Positions 6,795 to 16,711 of a stretch of DNA of 35,671 nt are shown piece after piece (position 1 is the stretch's first letter; each line of letters opens with the position of its first letter). Under the pieces are notes generated by a model. It was not told where the DNA came from. It searched no databases and was given only the letters and a program-made list of their open reading frames with translations. The position numbers and the translations under genes were made by a program. Source of the stretch: Synechococcales cyanobacterium PMM_0072 (GTDB taxonomy: Bacteria > Cyanobacteriota > Cyanobacteriia > Cyanobacteriales > Chamaesiphonaceae); assembly GCA_949127675.1 (NCBI GenBank), contig CASBPY010000035.1, positions 1 through 35,671 of the forward strand. The letters run 5' to 3'.

Positions 6795-9323
6795 ATGACA
6801 AAGCGGTTAGTAACGATCGGCAATGGCATGGTCGGGCATCGGTTTCTAGAACAGATGGCGGCGAAAGGTGCAGATTGGGAGCTAATCTGCTTTTGTGAGG
6901 AGCCACGGGTAGCTTACGACAGGGTGAATCTCAGCGGTTATTTTGCAGGGAAGACGGCGGAGGATCTATCTCTAGTTGCACCAGATTTTTATAAGGACAA
7001 CAATATTCAGGTACATATCGGCGATAAAGCGATTAGTATCGATCGAGCCAACAAGACGGTAACATCTGCCAAAGGGGTGACAATTAGCTACGATAAGCTG
7101 GTGCTGGCGACTGGTTCCTATCCTTTCGTCCCGCCGATTAAAGGTAACGATCTGCCAGGTACGTTTGTCTATCGGACGATTTGCGATCTCGAAGCGACGG
7201 AAGCCTACACCAAAGATTGTAAAGTTGGGGTGGTCGTTGGTGGTGGATTACTCGGTTTAGAATGTGCCAATGCGCTCCAAAATTTGGGACTGAAAACCCA
7301 TGTAGTGGAATTTATGCCCCGGCTGATGCCTGTCCAGATAGATGATGCGGGTGGGGCAACCTTGCGCCAAAAGATTGAAGATTTGGGGATTGGCATTCAT
7401 ACTGGCAAATCGACGACGGAGATTGTCGCCGATGAGCATGGGCGGGTTCACAAGATGCAGTTCGCCGACGGGACGGAATTACTCACTGATACGATCGTCT
7501 TCTCGGCGGGGATTCGTCCCCAGGATGAGTTGGCGCGTCAGTGTGGCTTGAAGATTGGCGATCGCGGGGGGATCTCGATCGATGATAATTGTCAAACATC
7601 CGATCCTGATGTTTATGCGATCGGTGAATGTGCTTTATACAATAACCAAATCTTCGGGCTAGTTGCTCCAGGCTACCGGATGGCAGAAGTCGCTGCTGAT
7701 AGGCTCTGTGGCAGCGAAGCTAATAATTTCACTGGCGCAGACATGTCCACCAAATTGAAGCTATTGGGGATCGATGTCGCTAGCTTTGGGGACGCATTTG
7801 GCAAGACGGCTGGCTCGAAAGTAATTGCGATCGATGATGCCATTGCCGGAACTTACAAAAAGCTGGTAGTCAATCAAGATGGTACCCGCTTACTCGGTGG
7901 AATTTTAGTCGGTGATGCGACTGTGTATGGTACATTGCTCCAACTGATGCAAAATCAGATGGCACTCCCACCCCATCCAGAAGATCTTATTTTACCGCCC
8001 CGCAGTGGTGTGTCAATGGCGATGGGGGTTGAGCAACTGCCCGACACTGCCCAAATTTGCTCCTGTAATAACGTTACCAAAGGTCAAATTTGCGCGGCAA
8101 TTCAAGATCAAGAATTGCGCGATATTGGTAGCGTCAAATCCTGTACCAATGCGGGTATGGGCTGCGGCGGTTGCGTGCCATTAGTTACCGACTTACTCAA
8201 AGCGGAACTCAAGAAAGCTGGCATCGCCGTTAATAATCATATTTGCGAACACTTCGCTTTCTCCCGTCAGGAATTATACAGCTTAGTTCGATCGCAAGAT
8301 ATCCACAGTTTTCAGCAACTACTCGATCGACATGGTACTGGACGCGGCTGTGAAATCTGCAAACCAGCCGTCAGTTCGATTCTGGCATCCGCCTGGAATG
8401 ACCAAATTCTCGATCCCTCCCACGTCAGTCTCCAAGACACCAACGACTCCTTTCTCGCCAATATTCAACGAGATGGCACCTACTCAGTTATTCCTCGCAT
8501 CCCAGGCGGCGAAATCACTCCCGAAAAACTGATTGTCTTGGGACAAGTCGCCAAAGATTTTGGACTGTATACCAAGATTACAGGCGCACAACGGATCGAT
8601 TTACTCGGCGCACGGGTAGACCAATTACCCCTAATTTGGCAGCGGCTGGTGGCTGCTGGCTTTGAATCTGGACACGCTTATGGTAAAGCTCTACGAACAG
8701 TCAAATCCTGTGTTGGTAGCACTTGGTGTCGATTTGGGGTGCAGGATTCAGTTAGTCTGGCGATCGAGGTAGAATTACGCTATCGTGGACTCCGCGCTCC
8801 CCACAAATTCAAATCCGCCGTCTCCGGCTGCACCCGCGAATGTGCGGAAGCTCAAAGCAAGGATTTTGGAATCATCGCTACCGAGAAAGGTTGGAATCTA
8901 TATGTATGTGGAAATGGCGGCATGAAACCCCAACACGCCCAACTCCTCGCCGCTGACTTGGATAAAGAAACCCTAATCCGCTATGTAGACAGGTTCCTGA
9001 TGTTCTACATCCGCACCGCCAATCGGTTAGAACGGACAGCCACCTGGTTTAATAAACTCGAAGGCGGGATGGAATATCTCCAAGCTGTGATCATCAATGA
9101 TTCTCTCGGTATTGCGGAGGAACTGGAAGCAGAAATGGCACATCAAGTCGCGACATACGCTTGTGAATGGGATGTCACCCTCAAAGATCCGGTGAAGCTG
9201 CAACGGTTCCAGCACTTCGTCAATACTGACGCACCCGATCCAAATATCGTTGTAGTGGCAGAACGCGGGCAAAACCGTCCTGTGTTTGAACATGAACGGC
9301 AATTGTTGCAGATCGATCGTTAG
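6795..9323 (+). CDS. nirB: NAD(P)H-dependent nitrite reductase large subunit
   Basis: FAD/NAD(P) domains (IGNGMVGHRFLE; VVVGGGLLGLECANAL), BFD-like [2Fe-2S] (CSCNNVTKGQICAAI..CTNAGMGCGGC), sirohaem/4Fe-4S region (SAVSGCTRECAEAQSKDFGIIATEKGWNLYVCGNGG). Confidence 0.95.
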   Translation: MTKRLVTIGNGMVGHRFLEQMAAKGADWELICFCEEPRVAYDRVNLSGYFAGKTAEDLSLVAPDFYKDNNIQVHIGDKAISIDRANKTVTSAKGVTISYDKLVLATGSYPFVPPIKGNDLPGTFVYRTICDLEATEAYTKDCKVGVVVGGGLLGLECANALQNLGLKTHVVEFMPRLMPVQIDDAGGATLRQKIEDLGIGIHTGKSTTEIVADEHGRVHKMQFADGTELLTDTIVFSAGIRPQDELARQCGLKIGDRGGISIDDNCQTSDPDVYAIGECALYNNQIFGLVAPGYRMAEVAADRLCGSEANNFTGADMSTKLKLLGIDVASFGDAFGKTAGSKVIAIDDAIAGTYKKLVVNQDGTRLLGGILVGDATVYGTLLQLMQNQMALPPHPEDLILPPRSGVSMAMGVEQLPDTAQICSCNNVTKGQICAAIQDQELRDIGSVKSCTNAGMGCGGCVPLVTDLLKAELKKAGIAVNNHICEHFAFSRQELYSLVRSQDIHSFQQLLDRHGTGRGCEICKPAVSSILASAWNDQILDPSHVSLQDTNDSFLANIQRDGTYSVIPRIPGGEITPEKLIVLGQVAKDFGLYTKITGAQRIDLLGARVDQLPLIWQRLVAAGFESGHAYGKALRTVKSCVGSTWCRFGVQDSVSLAIEVELRYRGLRAPHKFKSAVSGCTRECAEAQSKDFGIIATEKGWNLYVCGNGGMKPQHAQLLAADLDKETLIRYVDRFLMFYIRTANRLERTATWFNKLEGGMEYLQAVIINDSLGIAEELEAEMAHQVATYACEWDVTLKDPVKLQRFQHFVNTDAPDPNIVVVAERGQNRPVFEHERQLLQIDR

Positions 9324-9357
9324 AGAATCATAAAGATCAAATCCGCACCATAATTGC

Positions 9358-9420
9358 GTAGGGGCAATCCCTTGTGGTTGCCCTTATTCGATTCAGGGTA
9401 AGCACAAAGCATTACCCTAC
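9358..9420. repeat. Intergenic composite hairpin repeat between nirB and nirD
   Basis: GTAGG(GGGCAA...TTGCCC)...(AGGGTAA...TTACCCT)AC, two stem-loops in tandem. Typical dispersed cyanobacterial repeat architecture. Confidence 0.55.
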
Positions 9421-9447
9421 AGATATTTTTAATAAATCACAAATTTC

Positions 9448-9804
9448 ATGTCACAAACAGAATCAATTAATTCAACAATCCAACAGTGGACAACTATCTG
9501 TCCTCTGGAGAGAATTCTACCAAATACCGGAGTTTGTGCCTTAGTAAAAGATCGACAGATCGCCGTATTTAGAGTTGGTGAAGGTACTGATGTGTATGCG
9601 ATCGATAATTACGATCCATTTAGTAAAGCATACGTTTTATCGAGAGGAATTGTTGGCGACAGAAATGGTATTCCCAAAGTCGCATCGCCAATTTACAAAC
9701 AAAATTTTAGTCTGATTACAGGAGAATGTTTAGACGATTTGACTATAAGGCTAGGTACTTTCCCCGTTCAAGTCGTCGATGGACAAGTAAAAGTTAGTAG
9801 TTAA
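9448..9804 (+). CDS. nirD: Nitrite reductase small subunit (NirD, Rieske-like fold)
   Basis: ILPNTGVCALVKDRQIAVFRV..DVYAIDNYDPFSKAYVLSRGIVGDRNGIPKVASPIYKQNFSLITGECLDD. Confidence 0.93.
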   Translation: MSQTESINSTIQQWTTICPLERILPNTGVCALVKDRQIAVFRVGEGTDVYAIDNYDPFSKAYVLSRGIVGDRNGIPKVASPIYKQNFSLITGECLDDLTIRLGTFPVQVVDGQVKVSS

Positions 9805-9821
9805 AACCCACATTTCACAGT

Positions 9822-10433
9822 TTATTTTGTCCAAGTTGTGCCATTCGACCATTGAATGCAGTTAGGCCCGATCAAAGTAGCTGTATAGGTGGCATCATCA
9901 GTAAATTGAACGCTTGCATTGGAGGGTGTGGTAACATTTCCCAGTGCAGTCGGACGACTATAACGAGACATATCGACTCTGAGGGTATCGCCTAATTGTT
10001 GGATCTTCGGCCCGTATTTGCCCTCATATTTCCAACTTCCCGCAAATTGAGTCGCTTGCCAAACAGTGCTATTATTCCAACTGATCTTGCCCTGACCATC
10101 TAAAGTGCCGACAAAAGTTCCATCATCGGGGAAAGTGACTTGTAGTTGAGTGGGACTGAGCATCCGTCCGGTTGCTGTTGGTCTGCGGAAGGCTGACATA
10201 TTAACTGTAACTAGATCGCCCCGCAAAACTACAGGGATGCCTTTGCCGGAATAAAACCAGGTACCATTTATTGGTGAACAATCCCCGACTCTAGCAATTC
10301 TGACAGATGGAAGCGATTTGATTGATTGACTATTGGGAGAGACGGCTGTGCTGGGCTGAGATGTAGTTGCCAAAGCTAGTGCCATCAAAGTTACTCCACC
10401 AAAAATAGCATGACGAATCTTCATAATATTCAC
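9822..10433 (-). CDS. Secreted protein with two tandem ~65-aa domain repeats, function unknown
   Basis: N-terminal signal peptide. Repeats GTWFYSGKGIPVVLRGDLVTVNMSAFRRPTATGRMLSPTQLQVTFPDDGTFVGTL..ISWNNSTVW and GSWKYEGKYGPKIQQLGDTLRVDMSRYSRPTALGNVTTPSNASVQFTDDATYTATL..IQWSNGTTW. Confidence 0.75.
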   Translation of the reverse strand: MNIMKIRHAIFGGVTLMALALATTSQPSTAVSPNSQSIKSLPSVRIARVGDCSPINGTWFYSGKGIPVVLRGDLVTVNMSAFRRPTATGRMLSPTQLQVTFPDDGTFVGTLDGQGKISWNNSTVWQATQFAGSWKYEGKYGPKIQQLGDTLRVDMSRYSRPTALGNVTTPSNASVQFTDDATYTATLIGPNCIQWSNGTTWTK

Positions 10434-10588
10434 CTAATAATTGTTTACTAATTTAGACGTTTTACGCCCATAGTAATAACAACACTAACAAAAATAAACA
10501 TTTTGGAAGTTTAGAATTTTTTATTATATTACGGCTGGAAACATTTATCTTTTAATAATAGTCAAGTAGGACTTTTGACCTTTACTTG

Positions 10589-11197
10589 CTAGAATTCAAT
10601 CCCTGGTTGGGCTTTGATTCCTTGTTCTCTAAAAGGATGTTTAATCATCGTCATTTCGGTGACTAAATCGGCAACGTCAATTAGACTTTGGGGCGCACCT
10701 CTACCCGTGAGGATCACATGGGAAAATTCTGGCTTCTGGGCTAATCCGGCGATGACGACTTCGGGGCTGAGATAGCCCAATTTGAGGGCGATATTTACTT
10801 CATCTAATAATACCAATTGATACTCAGGATCGATGATGTAGCTCAATGCCTGTTCCCAGGCACGTTCGGCGGTGGCAATATCTCGATCGCGATCCTGAGT
10901 ATCCCAAGTAAACCCTTCCCCCATTGCCTGAAATACTAATTGGTCGCCAAACCGCTCTAGCATCGCTTTCTCCGCAGGTTCCCAGGCACCCTTGATGAAT
11001 TGAACGATCGCCACTTTATAGCCATGTCCAAGCGATCGTAGCACCATTCCTAGTGCCGCAGTGGTTTTCCCTTTGCCTGTGCCTGTATTGACGATAATTA
11101 AGCCTTTTTTGTCGATCGATTTATCGATCTTCTCCGCCTGTACCTGCTGCCGCCGCTGCATTTTTTGTTTATATTGTTCGTCAGTTAGGTTTGTCAT
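10589..11197 (-). CDS. cobO: Cob(I)yrinic acid a,c-diamide adenosyltransferase (CobA/CobO/BtuR)
   Basis: IIVNTGTGKGKTTAALGMVLRSLGHG (P-loop), VQFIKGAWEPAE, LLDEVNIALKLGY, HVILTGRGAP. Start taken at MTNLTDEQ rather than the track's upstream ATG. Confidence 0.93.
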   Translation of the reverse strand: MTNLTDEQYKQKMQRRQQVQAEKIDKSIDKKGLIIVNTGTGKGKTTAALGMVLRSLGHGYKVAIVQFIKGAWEPAEKAMLERFGDQLVFQAMGEGFTWDTQDRDRDIATAERAWEQALSYIIDPEYQLVLLDEVNIALKLGYLSPEVVIAGLAQKPEFSHVILTGRGAPQSLIDVADLVTEMTMIKHPFREQGIKAQPGIEF

Positions 11198-11287
11198 CTG
11201 GTGAATGGCTTGCACTGAGCGTAGCCGAAGTGTGAATAGCGATCGGAAGTGTATAATTGCCCTTGTGTTGGCACTTATATTTATAAC

Positions 11288-11315
11288 TATCCACCATTCA
11301 CTATCCACTATCCAC
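11288..11315. repeat. Heptamer tandem repeat (TATCCAC/CATTCAC x4)
   Basis: TATCCAC-CATTCAC-TATCCAC-TATCCAC read directly. Same family as 12031-12051, 16633-16674, 16734-16761, 22934-22954. Confidence 0.8.
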
Positions 11316-11327
11316 TAATTAATTACC

Positions 11328-11921
11328 TTGCCATCTGGACGTACACACGATCGAGTGACTCTATGGAGCTTACCCTTCATTGCTGGTGGGACACTATACG
11401 CGACTGCCCGTGCTGATTTAGCATTTTGGGTATCGAGTGGTTTTTTGGTGAGCGGGCTGATTTTTGGGCCAGATTTAGATCTGTATTCCTTTCATTACAA
11501 ACGGTGGGGCAAGTTGCGGTGGTTGTGGAAACCTTACCAAAAGGCAATTAAACATCGATCGATCTGGTCACACGGGCCGATTATTGGGACAGTGGGGCGG
11601 ATCTTCTATTTGGGTTTGTGGGTAGGATTGGTCGGTTTATTTTATCTGGGGATCGCACAGTTGGCTGGAGCTAGGACATATACTGGACAGCAGTTAATCG
11701 AGATTGTGAAACATTCGATCGAATCTAATTTTCCAGTCTATCTAGCGACCTTTTGTGGACTAGAATTGGGCGCGATGAGCCATTACTCTAGTGATTGGTT
11801 TGTATCCACATACAAGCGATCTCCACTTCGCAATCTTTTTGCTGCTAGTTCAAATCCCAGAACATCATCCAAACTAAAAAAATCACCTGTTAAACAGACC
11901 AGGCGATCTCGAAGTAAATAA
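11328..11921 (+). CDS. DUF2227 metal-binding membrane protein
   Basis: MPSGRTHDRVTLWSLP...FGPDLDLYSFHYKRWGKLRWLWKPYQKAIKHRSIWSHGPIIGTVGRIFYL. TTG start. Confidence 0.85.
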   Translation: MPSGRTHDRVTLWSLPFIAGGTLYATARADLAFWVSSGFLVSGLIFGPDLDLYSFHYKRWGKLRWLWKPYQKAIKHRSIWSHGPIIGTVGRIFYLGLWVGLVGLFYLGIAQLAGARTYTGQQLIEIVKHSIESNFPVYLATFCGLELGAMSHYSSDWFVSTYKRSPLRNLFAASSNPRTSSKLKKSPVKQTRRSRSK

Positions 11922-11934
11922 CTAAAATTGACTC

Positions 11935-11958
11935 CAAAAAATGCCCGCTGAACGGGCA
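11935..11958 (-). terminator. Intrinsic terminator for the minus-strand chemotaxis operon
   Basis: On the minus strand TGCCCG-TTCAG-CGGGCA followed by TTTTTT. Lies downstream of the CheA stop (12090). Confidence 0.55.
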
Positions 11959-12030
11959 ATAAAGTCACAAATTTAGATATTCACTTCTAGCCAAGCAATA
12001 GACGCTAGTAATCTATGATGTTGACTGTCT

Positions 12031-12051
12031 AATCCACTATTCACTATTCAC
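12031..12051. repeat. Heptamer tandem repeat (AATCCAC-TATTCAC-TATTCAC)
   Basis: Read directly; same heptamer family. Confidence 0.75.
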
Positions 12052-12089
12052 TTACTACTCTAGATATCTAATTTAACACTAGGAATAAA

Positions 12090-15000
12090 CTAGACAATCT
12101 GCAATACCTCACCCTTGATCATCCGCTTCGCAGCATCGAGTAACGCTTCTTCCAGGTATGGTTTGATGAAGTAGCCACTGGCACCGAGTTGGGCGGCGAT
12201 TTGGCGATGTCGATCGCTACCACGAGAGGTAAGCATAGCAACTGGTACCTTACTAAGAGAGGCATCTTTTTGGACACGGGAGAGGAATTCCAATCCATCC
12301 ATGCGCGGCATTTCGATGTCGCAGAAGACGATATCGCAGGGTAGACCAGCTCGAAGTTTGTCCCACGCTTCTTGACCATCGCGGGCTTGTTCGACACGGT
12401 AGCCAGCCCGTTTGAAGGTGAGTGACAGCAGCTCTCGGACGGTGATCGAGTCATCGACGATGAGTACCATCGATTCGGGGAGTTGGACAGTCGCAGCAGC
12501 CATTTGAGTTGTCCACTCAGTCGAGACTTTACGAGTCAGGATACCTTTGGCGAGGTCGATTAGTTCCATCACATCAGCGATCGGAATAATTCTACCATCC
12601 CCCATTACCGTTGCTCCAGCGATACCTAGCGGTTTAGAGGCTGGTCCCTGGAGTGGTTTGATCGCGATTTCCTGGTCGCCAATAATTTTGTCTACTTGAA
12701 CGGCGGTGAGATTGCCATCACTGCGGAGAATCAAGATTGAGACTAGATCGCTATCATCTTCATTGGTTGTATAGAAATTATTCCGTGGCAACGGCCGATT
12801 GAATTCCAGTAGTTCAGATAGAGGTTTAAAGGGCATCATTTCATCCCGCCAGAAGATGCATTTTTGACCATCACTATTAGTTTGAATTTGCTCAGGGATG
12901 ACATCCTGAGTATCTTCAATTCCATCCATTGGGAAGGCAATATTGCACTTGTTATTGACTGCAATTAGGGCTTTGGCGATACTAAGTGCTAGTGGTAAAC
13001 GAATGGTGAAAGTAGTCCCGACACCGAGTGTTGATTCAGTGGTGATTTTCCCCCGAATTTCAGTAATACTGGTGCGGACAACATCCATCCCGACACCGCG
13101 TCCAGCTAGTTCATCTGCTTGATCTTTGGTCGAGAAACTAGGCAAGAAAAGCAGATCGTAGATCTCTGGCTTGGACATTGTGGCTGCTTTTTGAGGGGTG
13201 ATAATCCCCTTTTCAATTGCTTTTTGCTTGACTCGATCAGTATCAATTCCGGCACCATCATCGGAGATCGAAATGATTGTTTGGTTCCCTTGATGGATGG
13301 CCCGAATCGTGATTTTACCGTCGGCTGGTTTGCCCGCAGCTTGTCTGGTTTCGATCGATTCAATCCCGTGGGCAATCGCATTATTCACCATGTGAATCAA
13401 TGGATCGCTAAGGCTTTCTAGGATCACTTTATCAATAAGGGTGTCACGCCCTTCGACGTTGAGTTCCACTTGCTTGCCGTACTTGAGACCATTATCCCGT
13501 ACACCCCGTTGTAGCCTGTCGGCGGTTTGGGCAAAGGGAATCATCCGTGATTTGGTTAAATCTTCTTGAAGCTGTCCGGTAATCTGCCGCAGAGTGCGGG
13601 TGACTTCGGTACTACCATCGACGACGAACTCGATATCCGCAGTTGACTCGCGGACTCTTACAGTCAGCTCGATCATCTTTTGGGAGAGCAAGTGAATCGG
13701 CGTAAACTTGTCCATCTCTAGTGGATCGTATTCAATCCCATGACTATTTTCCTCACCACCGGATTGAGGAATGGAATGATTATTGCTGTTATTACTACTA
13801 TTAGCTTTAGACTGCTGACGACTGGCGATGAGGGAGTTTTCCATCAACGATCGTTCGTAGAGATCCTGCATCCGTTTACCCACATCGTTGAGTTTTTGGA
13901 CTTCGGAGAGGAGTTTTTCGACAAACTGTCGCATCCGATTTTGGTCTTGCTCTAGGGTGTTGCGGTTAACGACGAGTTCCCCAACTAAGTTGTTGAGATT
14001 GTCCAGATGTCGGACGGACACCCGCATGGTTTGTTCAAATGTCCGGGTTTGTTTAGCCGATTTGCGATCGGCTGATTTTGGTTTGGGGTTACTGTCTGCT
14101 GGACTGACGACTGTAGCAACAGCAGCGACTGCGGCAATAGTGGTACCACTAGCGACCGCCGCTCCAGTACCCATTAATGCGTCCAGATCGTCAAAATTAG
14201 GCTCAACCGCAGCGGTTGGCACCGAATCGATCATCAGGGCATCTAGATCATCAAACGTTGCTCCAGAAGCATCTGAGCTGATCTGCTCACCACTAAACAG
14301 TGCATCCAAATCATCCATCTCAGCCAGATTTGATTCGGGCAATTCACCTAAGATATCACTTAAATCAGTCAATTCCTGACTGGCGATATCGCTGCTAATA
14401 TCCCCTAACTCGAAATCCAACTCGGATAAATCTCCAAATCCCGTAGATGGTGGATTGAGACTTAAATCTGAATCTAAGTCCAAATCAGCAAAATCATCAC
14501 CAATACTTAGATCTGTCAATGAATCAAGATTATTTGGACTAGCCAAATTTAGATCTGCGAGTAGATCAGCATTGGATCCTAGATCTAATCCACCCAGATC
14601 TTGATGTTCAAGATCTAAGTCAGCAAGTGCATCATTGTCAAAAGCATCAAATTTAAAGTCAGCTAAATCATGATCGATCGAAGCGGTAATTCCGGCTTCG
14701 ATGTCATTCAGGATGTCTAGATCTAAATCTTGTAAATCGTCAATTGGATTTTGATTAAGTTGGTTTTGGTAGATCTCTGAATCGATCCAGTCGCCTAATT
14801 CGTCTGAGAGTTGATCCTCATTACTAGCATTTTGACTTTCTGGTTCGACTAGAGCTGCTGGTGATTGATGATCACCAAGTTCTTCAAACAAGAGAATATC
14901 TGAAGTCGATAAATTGCCATCTCCAGTCAAAGGGACAAGATCGTCTACTACTTGCGGCTCAAAACTATCGATCGGATGTTCAAAGATATTAGCTGTTTCA

Positions 15001-16622
15001 ACTACTGGTGGTTGCGGTGGATTATCTAGCTTGATTTCTGGCTCAATTGTCGATGCTGGAAGATCGAGCTGAAAATCATTTGGTTCAAATTGATGCTCAA
15101 CGGCTGTAAGATCGGTCAGGAGTGGATCGGCTACTTCCGGCCAGTTTTCAGGTGCGGCGACAGTGGGGAATAGCTCACTCATGGGTCGATCCAAGCTAAA
15201 GTCTGGAGCCGAAAAATTGAGTTCTAAATTCGAGCCTAATTCTGGTTGAAATTGTCGATCGGTAGGATTGAGATCTAGTCCCAGATCGATCGGTTGATGT
15301 TGGGCTGCGGCTAGTTTGGTATCTGACCAGAAATTGGGGATCTCACTCTCATTGATCCCTTCAAAATCTGGTGAATAAAATGTTTCTTCATCATAATCAA
15401 CGGTAATCGGCTTGGGATCATCTGCGACTAGATCAGCGATGGCCGTATTCGGCTGTAAGAACATCGAATCATTTAGATCTTTGAGCGGTAGTTCCTGTCC
15501 AAAGAAATCATCATCCATCCAAGTGCCTTCGGTTGGCATATCATCACTAAGTAAGTTCATAAACTCATTTAGTTCTAATTCATCGGAATCAACAGCTAGC
15601 TCTGAGAAGGTAGATCGATCGCTAAATAGATCGTTATCATCAAAGTCAAAAGCTCCACCAGAACTACTAATTGATGATACGGCAACAGGCTGTTGTTGTT
15701 GGAGAATAATCGGATGATTATCTCTGCCGATTAATTTTTGGGTCGTATTACCCAAGTTAAGATCGATACTAGCAATGTCATCTAAGCCCCATGTTCCGAT
15801 ACTTTCTGGTACTAGTTGATCGGCACTATTGCGTGGGTCGATCGCATCAGCTAGATCGGGAGTAATCCTGATGGCGTGATGTCGATCGGCTAAAACTAAA
15901 ATTTGTGCTTGTTTGATCGCAATCTCGATCATTCCGCCCAATTTAGGGAGCTGATTCGCAGGATTAGCAGTTGCCAATCGGCAAGCTGTAAATAGATTTG
16001 TCCACTCCAAAAACTCAAAATTTTCGCCTAAGTTACCCAATTTTTGGCAAATCTGTTGAATTTGGGTGCGAATGTCCGATCGATCTGGTTGTGAACACAG
16101 GCTAGTGATTTCAACTAGTTTGCGGGTGACATATTCACCAAAAACTTGCTCTAAGGCATCGCGGGCTGGATTTTGGTTAGGAACAGTTGCCACCGTTGGC
16201 TCAGTCGTGGAGAGCAACTGTTGGAGATAAGATTTTAGCTCTTCAAAGACTGGATCGCCGATCGGATCGGGTGTGTTGGGATCCTGGCGATAAGGATCTT
16301 TCGAGACTCTCACTTCCTCGATTCCGGCGCGCAAGAATCTAAAACTTTCTAGAAATAGGGATTGGAGCTGTTTATCTACTACAATTTGCGGCTGTTCTTT
16401 GAGCAGCTTGAAATTGGCTTCAAATTGATTGCCCACTTTCTGCACATCAGCCAGCCCTAGCATGGCGGCACTACCTTTGATCGAATGTGCCGCCCGAAAC
16501 AGCTCCCGAATCATCGTGGGCTGTTTGACTGTTTCGGGGAGATTGAGCAAGCCTTGCTCGATCGTGTTCAAGTGTTCGACGGCTTCTTCTAAGAAGTAGC
16601 CTAGGATGCGATCGTGTTCCAT
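12090..16622 (-). CDS. Hybrid chemotaxis-type histidine kinase CheA/response regulator (PilL/HmpE-like)
   Basis: N-terminal Hpt (FRAAHSIKGSAAMLGL), long acidic linker, P2/dimerisation (VSVRHLDNLNNLVGELVVNRN), HATPase (DPLIHMVNNAIAHGIES, DDGAGID, GRGVGMDVV), CheW-like domain, C-terminal receiver (LIVDDSITVRELL...FCDIEMPRMDGLEFL...AMLTSRG...YFIKPY). Confidence 0.95.
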   Translation of the reverse strand: MEHDRILGYFLEEAVEHLNTIEQGLLNLPETVKQPTMIRELFRAAHSIKGSAAMLGLADVQKVGNQFEANFKLLKEQPQIVVDKQLQSLFLESFRFLRAGIEEVRVSKDPYRQDPNTPDPIGDPVFEELKSYLQQLLSTTEPTVATVPNQNPARDALEQVFGEYVTRKLVEITSLCSQPDRSDIRTQIQQICQKLGNLGENFEFLEWTNLFTACRLATANPANQLPKLGGMIEIAIKQAQILVLADRHHAIRITPDLADAIDPRNSADQLVPESIGTWGLDDIASIDLNLGNTTQKLIGRDNHPIILQQQQPVAVSSISSSGGAFDFDDNDLFSDRSTFSELAVDSDELELNEFMNLLSDDMPTEGTWMDDDFFGQELPLKDLNDSMFLQPNTAIADLVADDPKPITVDYDEETFYSPDFEGINESEIPNFWSDTKLAAAQHQPIDLGLDLNPTDRQFQPELGSNLELNFSAPDFSLDRPMSELFPTVAAPENWPEVADPLLTDLTAVEHQFEPNDFQLDLPASTIEPEIKLDNPPQPPVVETANIFEHPIDSFEPQVVDDLVPLTGDGNLSTSDILLFEELGDHQSPAALVEPESQNASNEDQLSDELGDWIDSEIYQNQLNQNPIDDLQDLDLDILNDIEAGITASIDHDLADFKFDAFDNDALADLDLEHQDLGGLDLGSNADLLADLNLASPNNLDSLTDLSIGDDFADLDLDSDLSLNPPSTGFGDLSELDFELGDISSDIASQELTDLSDILGELPESNLAEMDDLDALFSGEQISSDASGATFDDLDALMIDSVPTAAVEPNFDDLDALMGTGAAVASGTTIAAVAAVATVVSPADSNPKPKSADRKSAKQTRTFEQTMRVSVRHLDNLNNLVGELVVNRNTLEQDQNRMRQFVEKLLSEVQKLNDVGKRMQDLYERSLMENSLIASRQQSKANSSNNSNNHSIPQSGGEENSHGIEYDPLEMDKFTPIHLLSQKMIELTVRVRESTADIEFVVDGSTEVTRTLRQITGQLQEDLTKSRMIPFAQTADRLQRGVRDNGLKYGKQVELNVEGRDTLIDKVILESLSDPLIHMVNNAIAHGIESIETRQAAGKPADGKITIRAIHQGNQTIISISDDGAGIDTDRVKQKAIEKGIITPQKAATMSKPEIYDLLFLPSFSTKDQADELAGRGVGMDVVRTSITEIRGKITTESTLGVGTTFTIRLPLALSIAKALIAVNNKCNIAFPMDGIEDTQDVIPEQIQTNSDGQKCIFWRDEMMPFKPLSELLEFNRPLPRNNFYTTNEDDSDLVSILILRSDGNLTAVQVDKIIGDQEIAIKPLQGPASKPLGIAGATVMGDGRIIPIADVMELIDLAKGILTRKVSTEWTTQMAAATVQLPESMVLIVDDSITVRELLSLTFKRAGYRVEQARDGQEAWDKLRAGLPCDIVFCDIEMPRMDGLEFLSRVQKDASLSKVPVAMLTSRGSDRHRQIAAQLGASGYFIKPYLEEALLDAAKRMIKGEVLQIV

Positions 16623-16632
16623 AACTAGGTTA

Positions 16633-16674
16633 GTGAATAGTGAATAGTGAATAGTGAATAGTGGATAGTGGATA
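16633..16674. repeat. Heptamer tandem array (GTGAATA)4(GTGGATA)2
   Basis: Six contiguous 7-bp units between the CheA and MCP genes. Confidence 0.9.
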
Positions 16675-16711
16675 GGGTTTAGGGATGGATAAGCAAATTG
16701 TGAAAGGTTTC

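Noticed and set aside
13119-15717. Antisense ORFs within the CheA gene (13119..13421, 13740..13955, 13888..14379, 15412..15717)
   Set aside because: Mirror of the low-complexity acidic linker (Ser-rich antisense) and conserved kinase domains; no independent evidence of coding.
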